A DNA stretch of 64,000 nt from JAAYZM01 sp964510785. Lineage in GTDB: Bacteria > Actinomycetota > Actinomycetes > Actinomycetales > Cellulomonadaceae. The stretch lies in assembly GCA_964510785.1 (NCBI GenBank), contig CAZECM010000003.1:22118-86117 (forward strand), in the 5' to 3' direction. The notes under the pieces were generated by a model. The model did no database searches. It was not told where the DNA came from and worked only from the letters and a program-made list of their open reading frames with translations. Every line of letters begins with the position of its first letter. Within the stretch, counting starts at the first letter, position 1. The position numbers and the translations under genes are program-made. This document shows positions 51,770 to 60,876 of this stretch, one piece after another.

Positions 51770-53058
51770 GCACATCGCCGACGGCACTGCGCCTCGCCGT
51801 GGTGGGTGGCGGCTCCACCTACACCCCCGAGCTCGCCGACGGGCTCGGCCGCATGGCGGACCTCCTGCCCGTCGAGGAGCTCGTGCTCGTCGACACCGAC
51901 CTCGGCCGCACCCGGATCGTGGCGGGGCTGTGCCAGCGCATCCTCGCCGCGCACGGCAGCCCGTGCCGGGTCACGGTGACGGACGACCTCGAGACCGCCG
52001 TCGACGGCGCGACCGCGGTGCTCCTCCAGCTCCGCGTGGGCGGGCAGGGCGCCCGGGCCCGGGACGAGAGCTGGCCGCTCGAGTGCGGGTGCATCGGGCA
52101 GGAGACCACCGGGGCGGGTGGGCTCGCCAAGGCGATGCGCACCGTCCCCGTGGTGCTCGATATCGCCCGTCGGGTGCGCGAGGTCAACCCCGGGGCGTGG
52201 CTCGTCAACTTCACCAACCCGGTCGGGATCGTCACGCGGGCGCTGCTCGACGACGGCCACCGGTCGATCGGCCTGTGCAACGTGGCGATCGGGCTGCAGC
52301 GGTACTTCGCGGGCCTGCTCGAGGTAGGGGCGGACGAGATCCAGCTCGACCACGTGGGTCTCAACCACCTGAGCTGGGAGACCGAGGTCTACCGCACGAC
52401 GCCGGACGGTGGTCGCGAGCCGGTGCTCGGGGAGCTCCTCGACCGCTTCGGTGCGCAGATCGCCGAGGAGGTGGAGCTACCGCACGCCGTCCTCGCCCTC
52501 GAGCGCACCGTGCCCTCGTACTACCTGCGGTACTTCTACCTGCACGACGAGCTCGTGCGCGAGGCCCTCGACCGCCCGTCGCGCGCCCAGGAGGTCGCGG
52601 CGATCGAGGCCGAGCTGCTGGATCTGTACGCCGACGAGCGGCTCACCGCCAAGCCCCAGCTCCTCGAGCAGCGCGGGGGTGCCTACTACTCGGAGGCGGC
52701 CATCGGGTTGCTCGGCGACCTGGTGGGGGCGGGGGGCGGTCGCCACGTCGTCAACGTCCGCAACGCGGGCACGCTCGACCTCCTGCCGGACGACGCCGTC
52801 GTCGAGGTGGCCTGCCAGGTCGGGCCCGACGGCGCCCGGCCCCTCCCCGTGGCGCCCCTGCCACCCCTCGCCGCGGGGCTCGTGGCTCACGCGTCCCGCT
52901 ACGAGGAGCTCGCGCTCGACGCGGCTCGGCTCGGTGGGCGCGACCGCGTGCTGCGCGCGCTCCTCGCCCACCCGCTCGTGGGGCAGATCGACGCCGCCCA
53001 ACGGCTCACGGACACCCTCCTCGCGGAGAACCGCCAGTTCCTGGCGTGGGCACGGTGA
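51766..53058 (+). CDS. Family 4 glycoside hydrolase (6-phospho-glucosidase type)
   Basis: A 430-residue NAD- and Mn-dependent GH4. The Rossmann start VVGGGSTYTPEL and metal ligands C171 in GLCNVAIG and H201 in GLNHLSW are typical, and the NFTNPVG strand is conserved. GH4 enzymes cleave phosphorylated or free alpha and beta glycosides by a redox mechanism. Between a ROK regulator and an amino-sugar kinase, its substrate may be a GlcNAc-containing disaccharide or its 6-phosphate. Confidence 0.85.
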   Translation: MSTSPTALRLAVVGGGSTYTPELADGLGRMADLLPVEELVLVDTDLGRTRIVAGLCQRILAAHGSPCRVTVTDDLETAVDGATAVLLQLRVGGQGARARDESWPLECGCIGQETTGAGGLAKAMRTVPVVLDIARRVREVNPGAWLVNFTNPVGIVTRALLDDGHRSIGLCNVAIGLQRYFAGLLEVGADEIQLDHVGLNHLSWETEVYRTTPDGGREPVLGELLDRFGAQIAEEVELPHAVLALERTVPSYYLRYFYLHDELVREALDRPSRAQEVAAIEAELLDLYADERLTAKPQLLEQRGGAYYSEAAIGLLGDLVGAGGGRHVVNVRNAGTLDLLPDDAVVEVACQVGPDGARPLPVAPLPPLAAGLVAHASRYEELALDAARLGGRDRVLRALLAHPLVGQIDAAQRLTDTLLAENRQFLAWAR

Positions 53059-54092
53059 GCGGGGCAGCGCCCGGCGAGGGGCGCCGGTACCTCGTCGCCC
53101 TCGACGGCGGGAACTCCAAGACCGACGTCGTGCTCGTGGCCGACGACGGTCAGGTGCTGCTGCGCGTCAAGGGAGGACCCTTCGTGCCGCACCTCGTGGG
53201 TGCGGACGCCGCGGTCGCCGCCGTCGCCCCCGAGATCGTCGCGGCGTGCGCCGCCTCGCCGAGCGGGCGGGTCGACCTGCTCGCCGGTTACCTCGCGAAC
53301 GCCGACCTCGTCATCGAGGAGGAGCGGATCCACGCCGCGATCTCGGGGTCGGGGTGGGCCCGCGACGTCGTCGTCGCCAACGACACCCTCGCGATGCTGC
53401 GCACCGGATCGCGTGCGAGCCACGGCGTCGCGGTCGTGTGCGGCGCGGGCATCAACTGCGTGGGGATCGCCCCCGACGGTCGCACCGTGCGGTTCGCCGC
53501 CCTCGGCCGCGTCACGGGCGACTGGGGCGGCGGCTTCATGATCGCCAAGGAGGTGCTCTGGGCCACCTCCCGGGCGGAGGACGGTCGAGGGCCCGCCACG
53601 GGGCTCAGCGCGGCCGTCGCGGAGCACTTCGGTGCCTCGAGCGCGCTGGCCGTGAGCGAGCGGCTCCACCTGGGCGAGCTCGACGCGGAGGAGGTGCTCG
53701 ACCTCGTCCCGCTGCTCTTCGCCCAGGCTCGGCTCGGAGACGCGGTCGCTCGCGGGCTCGTGCTGCGCCAGGGCGAGGAGATCGCCCTGCTCGCGACGAC
53801 CGCCCTGCGCCGGCTCGACATGACGAGCACGCCGACGGACCTCGTGCTCGGAGGCGGGATGATCACGGCCCGTGAGCCGCTCCTGCTGGACCGCGTGACC
53901 GAGATCGTGGCGCGCGAGGCCCCGCTGGCCCGCCCCACCGTGGTCGAGGACGCGCCGATCCTCGGGGCAGCCCTGCTCGGCCTCGAGCGGCTCTGGGCCC
54001 AGCGGGAACCGGCGGGCGGTCGCGCGTCGGCACAGGAGCGGCTGCGGACCGGTCTGCGTTCCGCCTCGCGAGAAGAACGGGTGGGTGCATGA
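53055..54092 (+). CDS. BadF/BadG-type N-acetylglucosamine kinase family protein
   Basis: A 345-residue ASKHA kinase. The phosphate-1 motif DGGNSKTD at 17-24 and the CGAGINCVG, GDWGGGFMIAKE and LGGGM segments match the eukaryote-type N-acetylglucosamine kinase group. It probably phosphorylates a free amino sugar in the cytoplasm. Overlaps both neighbouring genes by four bases. Confidence 0.85.
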   Translation: MSGAAPGEGRRYLVALDGGNSKTDVVLVADDGQVLLRVKGGPFVPHLVGADAAVAAVAPEIVAACAASPSGRVDLLAGYLANADLVIEEERIHAAISGSGWARDVVVANDTLAMLRTGSRASHGVAVVCGAGINCVGIAPDGRTVRFAALGRVTGDWGGGFMIAKEVLWATSRAEDGRGPATGLSAAVAEHFGASSALAVSERLHLGELDAEEVLDLVPLLFAQARLGDAVARGLVLRQGEEIALLATTALRRLDMTSTPTDLVLGGGMITAREPLLLDRVTEIVAREAPLARPTVVEDAPILGAALLGLERLWAQREPAGGRASAQERLRTGLRSASREERVGA

Positions 54093-54994
54093 GCGCACGA
54101 CGCACGATCGGTCTGGTCGGCACGGGGTACTGGGCGGAGCAGACGCACGCCCGCGCCGTCGCCGAGAGCGAGCGCTGGACGCTCGCGGCCGTCTGGGGGC
54201 GTGACCCGGCGGCGGTGGCGCGCATCGCCCGTGCGCACGACGGGGCGCGAGACTACGAGGACTTCGACGCGTTCCTCGACGCCGTCGACGCCGTGACCTT
54301 CGCCGTCCCGCCCGACGTGCAGGCCCCGCTCGCGGTCCGGGCGATGGTGGCCGGCAAGCACGTGTGCCTCGAGAAGCCGATCTCGACGAACCCCGCCACG
54401 GCGGACGCGCTCGTGGCCGCGGCGGACGAGTCCGGAGTGGCGACGGCCGTGTTCTTCACGATGCTCTACGACCCCCGCGTGCGGGCGATCATCGGGGCTG
54501 CCGAGGGCGGGCAGCGCTGGTCGGGCGGCGCGGGGCTGTGGCTCGGGTCGGCGCTCGGCGACGAGAACCCCTTCAACACCCCGTGGCGGCACGTCAAGGG
54601 CGGACTGTGGGACGTCGGCCCGCACGCCGTGGCCGTGCTGTGGCGCACGCTGGGGCCCGTCGTCGGCGTCCTCGCCGCGGCGCGCGGCGAGCGGGACCTC
54701 GTCCACGTCACCCTCGAGCACGAGCGTGGGGGGACGAGCACCATGACCCTGACGCTCTCCGCCCCCGACGCCGCGGACGGGTTCTCGACCCTCCTGTGGG
54801 GCCCCGACGGGCGGCTCGAGGTCCCCGTCGACGACGTCGACCCCGTCGCTTCCCTGAAGACCGCGCTCCACGGCCTCGCCGACTCGATCGACGGTGTCGC
54901 GCGCCCCGACGTGCCCGACGTGCGGTTCGGTCGCGACGTGGTCCGGGTGCTCGCCTCGGCCGAGCGGCTGCTCGCCGACGACGGGGGCCGCTGA
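54089..54994 (+). CDS. Gfo/Idh/MocA family oxidoreductase
   Basis: A 301-residue NAD(P)-dependent sugar oxidoreductase. Rossmann motif GLVGTGYWAEQTHA near 8-20 and the catalytic E95-K96-P97 in CLEKPIS; the C-terminal domain has GGLWDVGPHAV, with the catalytic His-like region. Substrate unknown; it is in the amino-sugar operon. Confidence 0.88.
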   Translation: MSARRTIGLVGTGYWAEQTHARAVAESERWTLAAVWGRDPAAVARIARAHDGARDYEDFDAFLDAVDAVTFAVPPDVQAPLAVRAMVAGKHVCLEKPISTNPATADALVAAADESGVATAVFFTMLYDPRVRAIIGAAEGGQRWSGGAGLWLGSALGDENPFNTPWRHVKGGLWDVGPHAVAVLWRTLGPVVGVLAAARGERDLVHVTLEHERGGTSTMTLTLSAPDAADGFSTLLWGPDGRLEVPVDDVDPVASLKTALHGLADSIDGVARPDVPDVRFGRDVVRVLASAERLLADDGGR

Positions 54995-54995
54995 G

Positions 54996-56012
54996 GTGGC
55001 CGCGCCCCGGGGGATCGTCTTCCCCGCACCAGGCGTCGTGGAGCTGCGCCAGGTCTCCGAGCCCGTGGCCGGTCCCGGTGAGCTCGTGTGCCGGGCGCGC
55101 GTCTCGCTCGTGAGCACCGGCACCGAGACGTTCTGCCTCGCCGGGCGCTTCGACCCGGAGACGTTCTGGGCGGACTGGGTCTCCTTCCCGTTTGCTCCCG
55201 GGTACTCCATGGCGGCCGTGGTCGAGGCGGTGGGCGATGGCGTGACGGGCTTCGCCGTCGGCGACCGCGTCGCGATCCCCACCCCGCACACCGAGCTCGT
55301 CGCCGTCCCCGCGACCGAGGCCGTGCCGGTGCCCGACGGCGTGAGCGACGAGCAGGCGTGCTGGGCATCGCTCGCCGTCACGACGCAGCTCGGGCTGCGC
55401 CGGGCCCGGCTCGAGCTCGGCTCGGCGGTGGGCGTCGTCGGCCTCGGCCTGCTGGGCCAGCTCACGGTGCGGTACCTGCGCCTCGCCGGCGCACGCCGGA
55501 TCGTCGCGATCGACACCGACGAGCGGCGCCTCCGGCTCGCCACGACGGGTGGCGCGACGCACGTCGTCGCGGAGCTCGCGGGCGGTGCGGAGGGCGCCGT
55601 GCGCGCCGCGAACGACGGCGAGCTGCTCGACGCCGTCTACGACATCACGGGCCACCCGTCCGCCTTCGCCGCGGCGTCGACGCTCCTGCGCCCCCTCGGC
55701 AAGCTCGTCCTCGTGGGCGACAGCCCACAGCCCAGCTCGCAGTACCTCGGCCCGCGGGTCGTGGGGGACGGGCTGTCCATCATCGGCGTGCACACCGCGA
55801 CGGCGTCGTCCGTCGTGACCGGCCTCGACCGCTGGACCCCGCACGCCATGGCGCGCCTCTTCTTCGACTACCTGCTCGACGGCCGCATGGAGGTCGACTC
55901 GTTGACCACGCACCGCTTCTCGCCCGTCGACGCCCCCGAGGTCTACCGCCGGCTGGCCGAGGACCGCAGCGGCTACCTCGGCGTCTACCTCGACTGGAGC
56001 CTGTTGCCATGA
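54996..56012 (+). CDS. Zinc-type alcohol dehydrogenase family (MDR) protein
   Basis: A 338-residue medium-chain dehydrogenase/reductase: LVSTGTETFCLAGRF, APGYSMAAVVEAVGDGVTGFAVGDRVA, and the cofactor motif GVVGLGLLGQLTVRYL. The catalytic zinc Cys/His set of classical ADH is not evident and the structural zinc lobe is missing, as in relatives that work on cyclitols or sugars in Gfo/Idh operons. Flanked by two Gfo/Idh/MocA genes. Confidence 0.85.
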   Translation: MAAPRGIVFPAPGVVELRQVSEPVAGPGELVCRARVSLVSTGTETFCLAGRFDPETFWADWVSFPFAPGYSMAAVVEAVGDGVTGFAVGDRVAIPTPHTELVAVPATEAVPVPDGVSDEQACWASLAVTTQLGLRRARLELGSAVGVVGLGLLGQLTVRYLRLAGARRIVAIDTDERRLRLATTGGATHVVAELAGGAEGAVRAANDGELLDAVYDITGHPSAFAAASTLLRPLGKLVLVGDSPQPSSQYLGPRVVGDGLSIIGVHTATASSVVTGLDRWTPHAMARLFFDYLLDGRMEVDSLTTHRFSPVDAPEVYRRLAEDRSGYLGVYLDWSLLP

Positions 56013-57010
56013 CCGCTGACGCCGCACCGGTGCGCTGGGGGATCCTCGGGGTCGCCGGGATCAACGAGGCCATGGTCCCCGCGCTGCAGGCTGCGCCGTC
56101 GGCCGAGCTGCTCGCGATCGCGAGCCGCCGGGCCGACCGGGCCGAGCAGGCCGCAGCCGACGCGGGCATCCCGCGCGCGTACACCGGCTACGAGGCGCTC
56201 CTCGCCGATCCTGACATCGAGGCCGTGTACGTGCCCGTGCCCAACGCTCAGCACGCGCCATGGGTCGTCGCGGCCGCGCGAGCGGGCAAGCACGTGCTGT
56301 GCGAGAAGCCCATGGCCGTCACGGCCGACGAGGCGCGGCAGATGGCGGACGTCGCAGCAGAGGCGGATGTACTTCTTGCCGAGGCCTTCATGTACGTGCA
56401 GCACCCGCGGTTCGCGATGCTGCGCGCGATGCTCGACGACGGCGCCGTCGGGGCGGTCCGGTCCATCCACACGAGCTTCACGTTCGACGCCTCGGGCGAG
56501 CTCGAGCACTCCGGCTTCCAGGGCGCACCGGGCAGCGGCGCGGTCTACGACGTGGGCTGCTACGCCGTGCACTGCGCGCGCTACCTGCTCGGCGCGGAGC
56601 CCGAGGCCGTCACCGCGCACGCCGCGGTGTCGGAGCGCCACGGGGGCGTCGACATGGGCACCTCGCTGCTCCTGGAGTTCCCCGGCGGCGTCGGCGTGAC
56701 GGCGCACGTCGGCATGTGGCACGCGGACCGGGACACGATCGAGATCGTCGGGGCGACCGGCCGCGTCGAGGTGCCGCACGCCTTCCTGTGCGACGAGGAC
56801 CAGGGCGACTTCGTCGTGACGGTGGACGGCGAGGCACGGACCGTGGCGGTGCCGCGCTCGAACCACTACGTCGACCAGGTCGAGCGGTTCTGCGCCGCCG
56901 TACGGGGCAAGGGCGCGCTCCTGTTCGACGTCGAGGACGCCGTCCAGGGCGCGCGGATCCTGGAAGCCGCAACGCACTCCTGGCGCACCCGCACCCGCGC
57001 ACCCCTCTAG
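56009..57010 (+). CDS. Gfo/Idh/MocA family oxidoreductase
   Basis: A 333-residue sugar dehydrogenase. Rossmann GILGVAGINEAM near 11-22, E99-K100-P101 in LCEKPMA, and GAVYDVGCYAVHCARYLLG in the second domain. Differs clearly from the first Gfo/Idh protein. Overlaps the previous gene by four bases; last gene of the operon. Confidence 0.9.
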   Translation: MTADAAPVRWGILGVAGINEAMVPALQAAPSAELLAIASRRADRAEQAAADAGIPRAYTGYEALLADPDIEAVYVPVPNAQHAPWVVAAARAGKHVLCEKPMAVTADEARQMADVAAEADVLLAEAFMYVQHPRFAMLRAMLDDGAVGAVRSIHTSFTFDASGELEHSGFQGAPGSGAVYDVGCYAVHCARYLLGAEPEAVTAHAAVSERHGGVDMGTSLLLEFPGGVGVTAHVGMWHADRDTIEIVGATGRVEVPHAFLCDEDQGDFVVTVDGEARTVAVPRSNHYVDQVERFCAAVRGKGALLFDVEDAVQGARILEAATHSWRTRTRAPL

Positions 57011-57011
57011 G

Positions 57012-57124
57012 CCACCCCACCCCTTCCCGCGAGGTAGGTCTAGCGGCAGCGGGGTAGGTCTGAGAGGTGCGTACTCGGCCCTACCTCGCGCCCTCGGTAC
57101 TACTTCGCGGGAGGGGGTGGGTGG
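57012..57124. terminator. Large nested inverted repeat between convergent operons
   Basis: The outer arms 57012-57037 (beginning CCACCCCACCCC) and 57100-57124 (ending GGGGGTGGGTGG) are nearly complementary over about 25 nt. A second, perfect pair GCGAGGTAGG (57029-57038) and CCTACCTCGC (57080-57089) competes with the outer stem. GGTAGGTCT also occurs twice (57033-57041 and 57053-57061). Position between convergent genes suggests a bidirectional terminator or a REP-like element. Confidence 0.55.
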
Positions 57125-57129
57125 CGACG

Positions 57130-58479
57130 TCAGGGGCGGAACTCGCCGAGGGTGTCGGAGACGAACATGTCGAGGGCGTCGCCGAAGGCGCGGCGACGCT
57201 GGGCGCGGAACTCCTCGAGACGGATCATGCCCTCGCGCCGCGCGTCACCGTGCAGCTCGGGCGCCGTGCCGGTGCCGTGGTCCGGCAGCGAGTCGAGGAG
57301 CCACGAGAGCAGGCGCAGTCCGCGCTGGTACTGGTCGAGCCACGGTCCGACGTCGGCGAGCAGCGCCTCGTTCTCCATCCCGCCGAGCGCCGAGGCTGCC
57401 GCAGCCATCTCGGCCACGTGCGCGCGGAGAGCTCCGAGCGCCTCGGGGCGCTCGCCGAACTCGTAGTCGAACGCGAAACGCTCGAGCGCCGCGGCGAGCC
57501 GGGGGGAGTCGTCCGCGCACAGTGCGGACCCCCGGAAGGCGTCGGCGAGCTCCCGCAGCGCCACGGCATCACGTGGCCCGGCGACCCGCCGCAGCGCGGC
57601 TTCCCACGAGGCCTCGGGGTCGAAGCCCTCCGGGTCCGCGCAGAAGTCCGCCGCGGTGGTTATCGCGACCTTCGAGGCCTCGGCGAGCGGCATCGGGTTG
57701 ACGATGACGCCGCGTACCCGGCCCAGCAGGTCGCCGCCGCGACCGAGGTAGGGGCCCAGGTGCAGCTCGCCGGTCATCGCGACGTCGTTCACGGGGAAGT
57801 TGTCCCAGTAGAGCGGTGAGCGTCCCGTGGTGGCCCGGAACAGCTCGGCCTCCGCGCCGGTGAGCTCGGGGGAGCAGATGGCACGTCCGGTCCAGTACAG
57901 GTCGATCGCGGGGTCGAGCGCGAGCCCGAGCTCGCGCAGGTACGGCGAGTCGCCGCGACCCCAGTACTCCGTGGGACACACGGCGAACCGCACGCCCGGG
58001 TCGAGTGCGACCAGCCGCGAGTGCACCTCCGAGACGAGTGCTCCTTGTGCCTCGACGAGCGAGCCGAACGAGGCGCGATCCGCGGCGTGCTGCAGGTCCG
58101 CCGGGATGTCGTCGAGGAGCAGCGCGAAGGCGTCGACCCCGAGGTCACGCACCTGCTCGAGCTTGGCGAGGACGAGCGCGCGATCGGCAGCGAGCGAGTA
58201 GCGCATGGAAAGGCCGGGGGAGAGCGCGTACTGGAACCGGACCCCGGCCGCCCGGCACGCGGCGACGAGCTCCGCGAGCGCGGCGAGCTGTTCGGCGCCG
58301 TAGGGCTCGCGCCACCGCCGCCGCATGAACGGGTCGTCCTTGGGCGCGTACACGTAGGTGTTCATGCCCACCTCGCCCAGGAACGCGATCATGTCGAGCC
58401 GCTGGGCGTGCGTCCACGGGGTGCCGTAGAAGCCCTCGATCACACCCGCGACGTCGAGTGCGGGTCGGGGCGCCGTCAC
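57130..58479 (-). CDS. GH84 beta-N-acetylglucosaminidase
   Basis: A 449-residue hexosaminidase of family GH84 (O-GlcNAcase/hyaluronidase-like). Conserved GVIEGFYGTPW at 12-22, YAPKDDP at 44-50, and the paired catalytic aspartates D123-D124 in LLLDDIPADL that support substrate-assisted cleavage; YWDNFPVND is also typical. No signal peptide, so it acts on imported GlcNAc-containing material. GTG start overlaps the upstream SIS gene by four bases. Confidence 0.9.
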   Translation of the reverse strand: MTAPRPALDVAGVIEGFYGTPWTHAQRLDMIAFLGEVGMNTYVYAPKDDPFMRRRWREPYGAEQLAALAELVAACRAAGVRFQYALSPGLSMRYSLAADRALVLAKLEQVRDLGVDAFALLLDDIPADLQHAADRASFGSLVEAQGALVSEVHSRLVALDPGVRFAVCPTEYWGRGDSPYLRELGLALDPAIDLYWTGRAICSPELTGAEAELFRATTGRSPLYWDNFPVNDVAMTGELHLGPYLGRGGDLLGRVRGVIVNPMPLAEASKVAITTAADFCADPEGFDPEASWEAALRRVAGPRDAVALRELADAFRGSALCADDSPRLAAALERFAFDYEFGERPEALGALRAHVAEMAAAASALGGMENEALLADVGPWLDQYQRGLRLLSWLLDSLPDHGTGTAPELHGDARREGMIRLEEFRAQRRRAFGDALDMFVSDTLGEFRP

Positions 58480-59237
58480 AGTGCCGCCACGCGCGGGGTG
58501 TAGCGCTCGATCAGAGCAGCGTTGTGCTCGTCCCCGCCGCGCAGGTTGGAGGAGGAGAACACCTCGGGCGGCGTGCCGGCCGCGGCGAGGTGAGTCGCCG
58601 CCCCGATCGCCACGGCGTGCACGATCGCGGCGCCGACCACGGTCGAGGTGGGGCCCATCGTCTCGGCGAGCCCCGGGACCTCGGTCGCCGCGTCGCCGGG
58701 GGCGCCGAGGTTGTCGAGCACGACGTCGGCCACGTCGACGAGGGTCGCGTGGTCGCGGTCGAGGGTTCCCGTCGAGCGGGCGTGGCGCAGGCTCACGAGG
58801 CCGACGACGGCGTTCCCCGCGGCCCGGGCGGCCTGCGCGAGCTCGACGCCCACCACGTTGCCGCCCGAGTTGGACACCACCACGAGGAGGTCGTGCGGTC
58901 CCGCGCCGAGCTCGGCCCACGCCCGGGTACCGATGCCGGCGGTGCGCTCGAGCTGGGTGCTGCGCACGGCCTCACGGTGCAGCAGCAGCCCGTCGAGGAA
59001 CACGGGGTCGACGGCGGCGAGCCCGCCCGCGCGGTAGAACATCTCGGCGGCGAGCAGGTGGGAGTGCCCCGAGCCGAAGACGTGGACGAGCCCGCTCGCG
59101 GCGAGGGTGCGGGCGAGCAGCAGCGCCGCGGCGTCGATGGCCGCGCGCTGGCTGTCCGCCACGTCCCGAAGCAGCGCGGCGGCGCCCTCGAGGTACCGGG
59201 CGACGGGGTCGACGGCGAGGTCGGCGGGGGACGTCAT
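58476..59237 (-). CDS. SIS domain protein (sugar isomerase-like)
   Basis: A 253-residue SIS (sugar isomerase) protein of the UPF0309 type: VHVFGSGHSHLLAAEMFYRAGG, VVVSNSGGNVVGVELA with the Ser-rich phosphosugar loop, and NLRGGDEHNAALIERY. Probably binds or isomerises an amino-sugar phosphate. Overlaps both the kinase and the GH84 genes by four bases. Confidence 0.85.
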   Translation of the reverse strand: MTSPADLAVDPVARYLEGAAALLRDVADSQRAAIDAAALLLARTLAASGLVHVFGSGHSHLLAAEMFYRAGGLAAVDPVFLDGLLLHREAVRSTQLERTAGIGTRAWAELGAGPHDLLVVVSNSGGNVVGVELAQAARAAGNAVVGLVSLRHARSTGTLDRDHATLVDVADVVLDNLGAPGDAATEVPGLAETMGPTSTVVGAAIVHAVAIGAATHLAAAGTPPEVFSSSNLRGGDEHNAALIERYTPRVAAL

Positions 59238-60181
59238 GGTGCGCTCCAGGCGGTGATGAGGCGGGTGTACGGGTCGGGGCCGGCGCCGCGAGCGAGGGCG
59301 AACGCGCCGTCGAGCGGGCTCCCGGCGGCAGCGACGAGGCTCAGCGGGGCGCCCGAGGCGGCGAGGTGCCGCTCGAGGCTGCGGCGCAGCGCCGTGCCGG
59401 GCGCGGCGACCCGGCCGGACACCGCGAGGGGGACCGGGCCGGCCGCCACCACGCGCGCCGCCGCGGTGACGGTCGTCAGGAGCTCGAGGGCAGCAGCGTC
59501 GACGACACCGGCGGCGGCTTCGTCGCCGTCGTCGGCCACCGCCTGGACCTGGACGGCGAACTGCGCCACGGCGTTGACGGCGCGCGGCAGGGAGTGCACG
59601 TGCGCGGCGAGGTCCTCGTGGACGCCGAAGGCGGCGTCGGCGGCGCCGTCGAGCGCGGTGGCCGGCCCGCGGCCGTCGCGGGCGCGCAGCACGGCCGCGA
59701 GCCCGCGCGAACCGATCCAGAACGCGCCCCCCGCGTCGCCGAGGAGGAACCCGTCGCCGTTGACCCGCGCCGAGCGGCCGGAGGCGCGGTCGAGGCCGAG
59801 GCACGCGACCCCCGTGCCGACGGTCAGCACCACACCGTGGCGCTCGGGCAGCGCGCCGGCGTGCGCGGTCACGGCGTCGGACGCGAGCCACACCTCGTCG
59901 ACGGGCAGGGCGCCGCGCAGCGCGAGGACGAGCGCCTCGCAGCCCTCGGCGTCGGCGGGCAGCGTCGTCAGTCCGAGGACGAGCCGTGCCACCCGGCGCC
60001 CGCCGTCGGCCCCGAGGAGACCGCGGGCCTCGACGATGCGCGCCACGAGCGCGGCGGCCGTGTCGCCCTCGAGCCGGCTGACCCCCGGGACGACCACGGG
60101 CTCGGTGGCGTCCGAGGCGCGCACGCGCACGTGGGACTGCCCGCCGTCGACGGCGAGGACCACCCGGTCCGTCGAGTCCAT
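59234..60181 (-). CDS. BadF/BadG-type N-acetylhexosamine kinase family protein
   Basis: A 315-residue ASKHA kinase related to the one at 53055 but clearly diverged. Phosphate-1 motif DGGQSHVRV at 12-20 and GTGVACLG, GDAGGAFWIGSRGL and the late AVSGRVA segment. A GTG at 60190 is a possible alternative start. First gene of the kinase-SIS-GH84 unit, which is divergent from the GNAT gene. Confidence 0.83.
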   Translation of the reverse strand: MDSTDRVVLAVDGGQSHVRVRASDATEPVVVPGVSRLEGDTAAALVARIVEARGLLGADGGRRVARLVLGLTTLPADAEGCEALVLALRGALPVDEVWLASDAVTAHAGALPERHGVVLTVGTGVACLGLDRASGRSARVNGDGFLLGDAGGAFWIGSRGLAAVLRARDGRGPATALDGAADAAFGVHEDLAAHVHSLPRAVNAVAQFAVQVQAVADDGDEAAAGVVDAAALELLTTVTAAARVVAAGPVPLAVSGRVAAPGTALRRSLERHLAASGAPLSLVAAAGSPLDGAFALARGAGPDPYTRLITAWSAP

Positions 60182-60248
60182 GTCAGGCACCTGCCGACTT
60201 CACTAGGGTGGACGGTGAGCCCCCGCACCGACGCGCACGAGGAGATCC

Positions 60249-60854
60249 GTGGTCACGATTCGACCGTACGAGCCCGCGGACCGCAAGGACCTCTACGCCG
60301 TCTGCCTCGGCACGGGCGCCGACGGCGAGGACGCGACCGGGCTCTACGAGGACGCCGAGATCCTGGGCCACGTGTACGTCGGCCCGTACCTCGAGCTGTG
60401 CCCCGAGCTCGCCTGGGTCGCGATGGACGCCGACGGGATCGCGAAGGGCTACGTCCTCGCCGCGCCCGACACAGCACTGTTCGAGGCGCGGTGCGAGGCG
60501 CAGTGGTGGCCGGCGCTGCGTGAGCGCTACCCGCGCGGCGGCTTCCCGACCGGTTCGCTCGAGGCGGAGCTCGAGGCGATCATCCACGAGCCGCGACCCA
60601 CCCCGGCGACGCTCCTCGAGAAGTTCCCCGCCCACCTGCACATCGACCTCTTGCCGCCCATCCAGGGGAAGGGGAGGGGCCAGTCGATGATGGGTCTCAT
60701 CCTCGCCGAGCTCGCGGCCGCGGGGGTGCGGGGCGTGCACCTCGGGGTGTCGCCGCGCAACACGCGAGCGGTCGGCTTCTACTCCCGCCTCGGCTTCGCG
60801 GAGATCCCGGAGGTGTCCGACGACGGGGAGCTGGTGATGGGCAAGCGCTTGTGA
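60249..60854 (+). CDS. GNAT family N-acetyltransferase
   Basis: A 201-residue acetyltransferase. It begins VVTIRPYEPADRKDLYAVC and carries the acetyl-CoA motif QGKGRGQSMMGLILAELAAAGVRGVHLGV, then NTRAVGFYSRLGF. Related to eukaryote-like O-GlcNAcase C-terminal acetyltransferase-like domains, which makes its place beside GH84 intriguing. AGGAGA precedes the GTG. Confidence 0.85.
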   Translation: MVTIRPYEPADRKDLYAVCLGTGADGEDATGLYEDAEILGHVYVGPYLELCPELAWVAMDADGIAKGYVLAAPDTALFEARCEAQWWPALRERYPRGGFPTGSLEAELEAIIHEPRPTPATLLEKFPAHLHIDLLPPIQGKGRGQSMMGLILAELAAAGVRGVHLGVSPRNTRAVGFYSRLGFAEIPEVSDDGELVMGKRL

Positions 60855-60876
60855 GGGTTCCGGTGCGCGCATCCGC

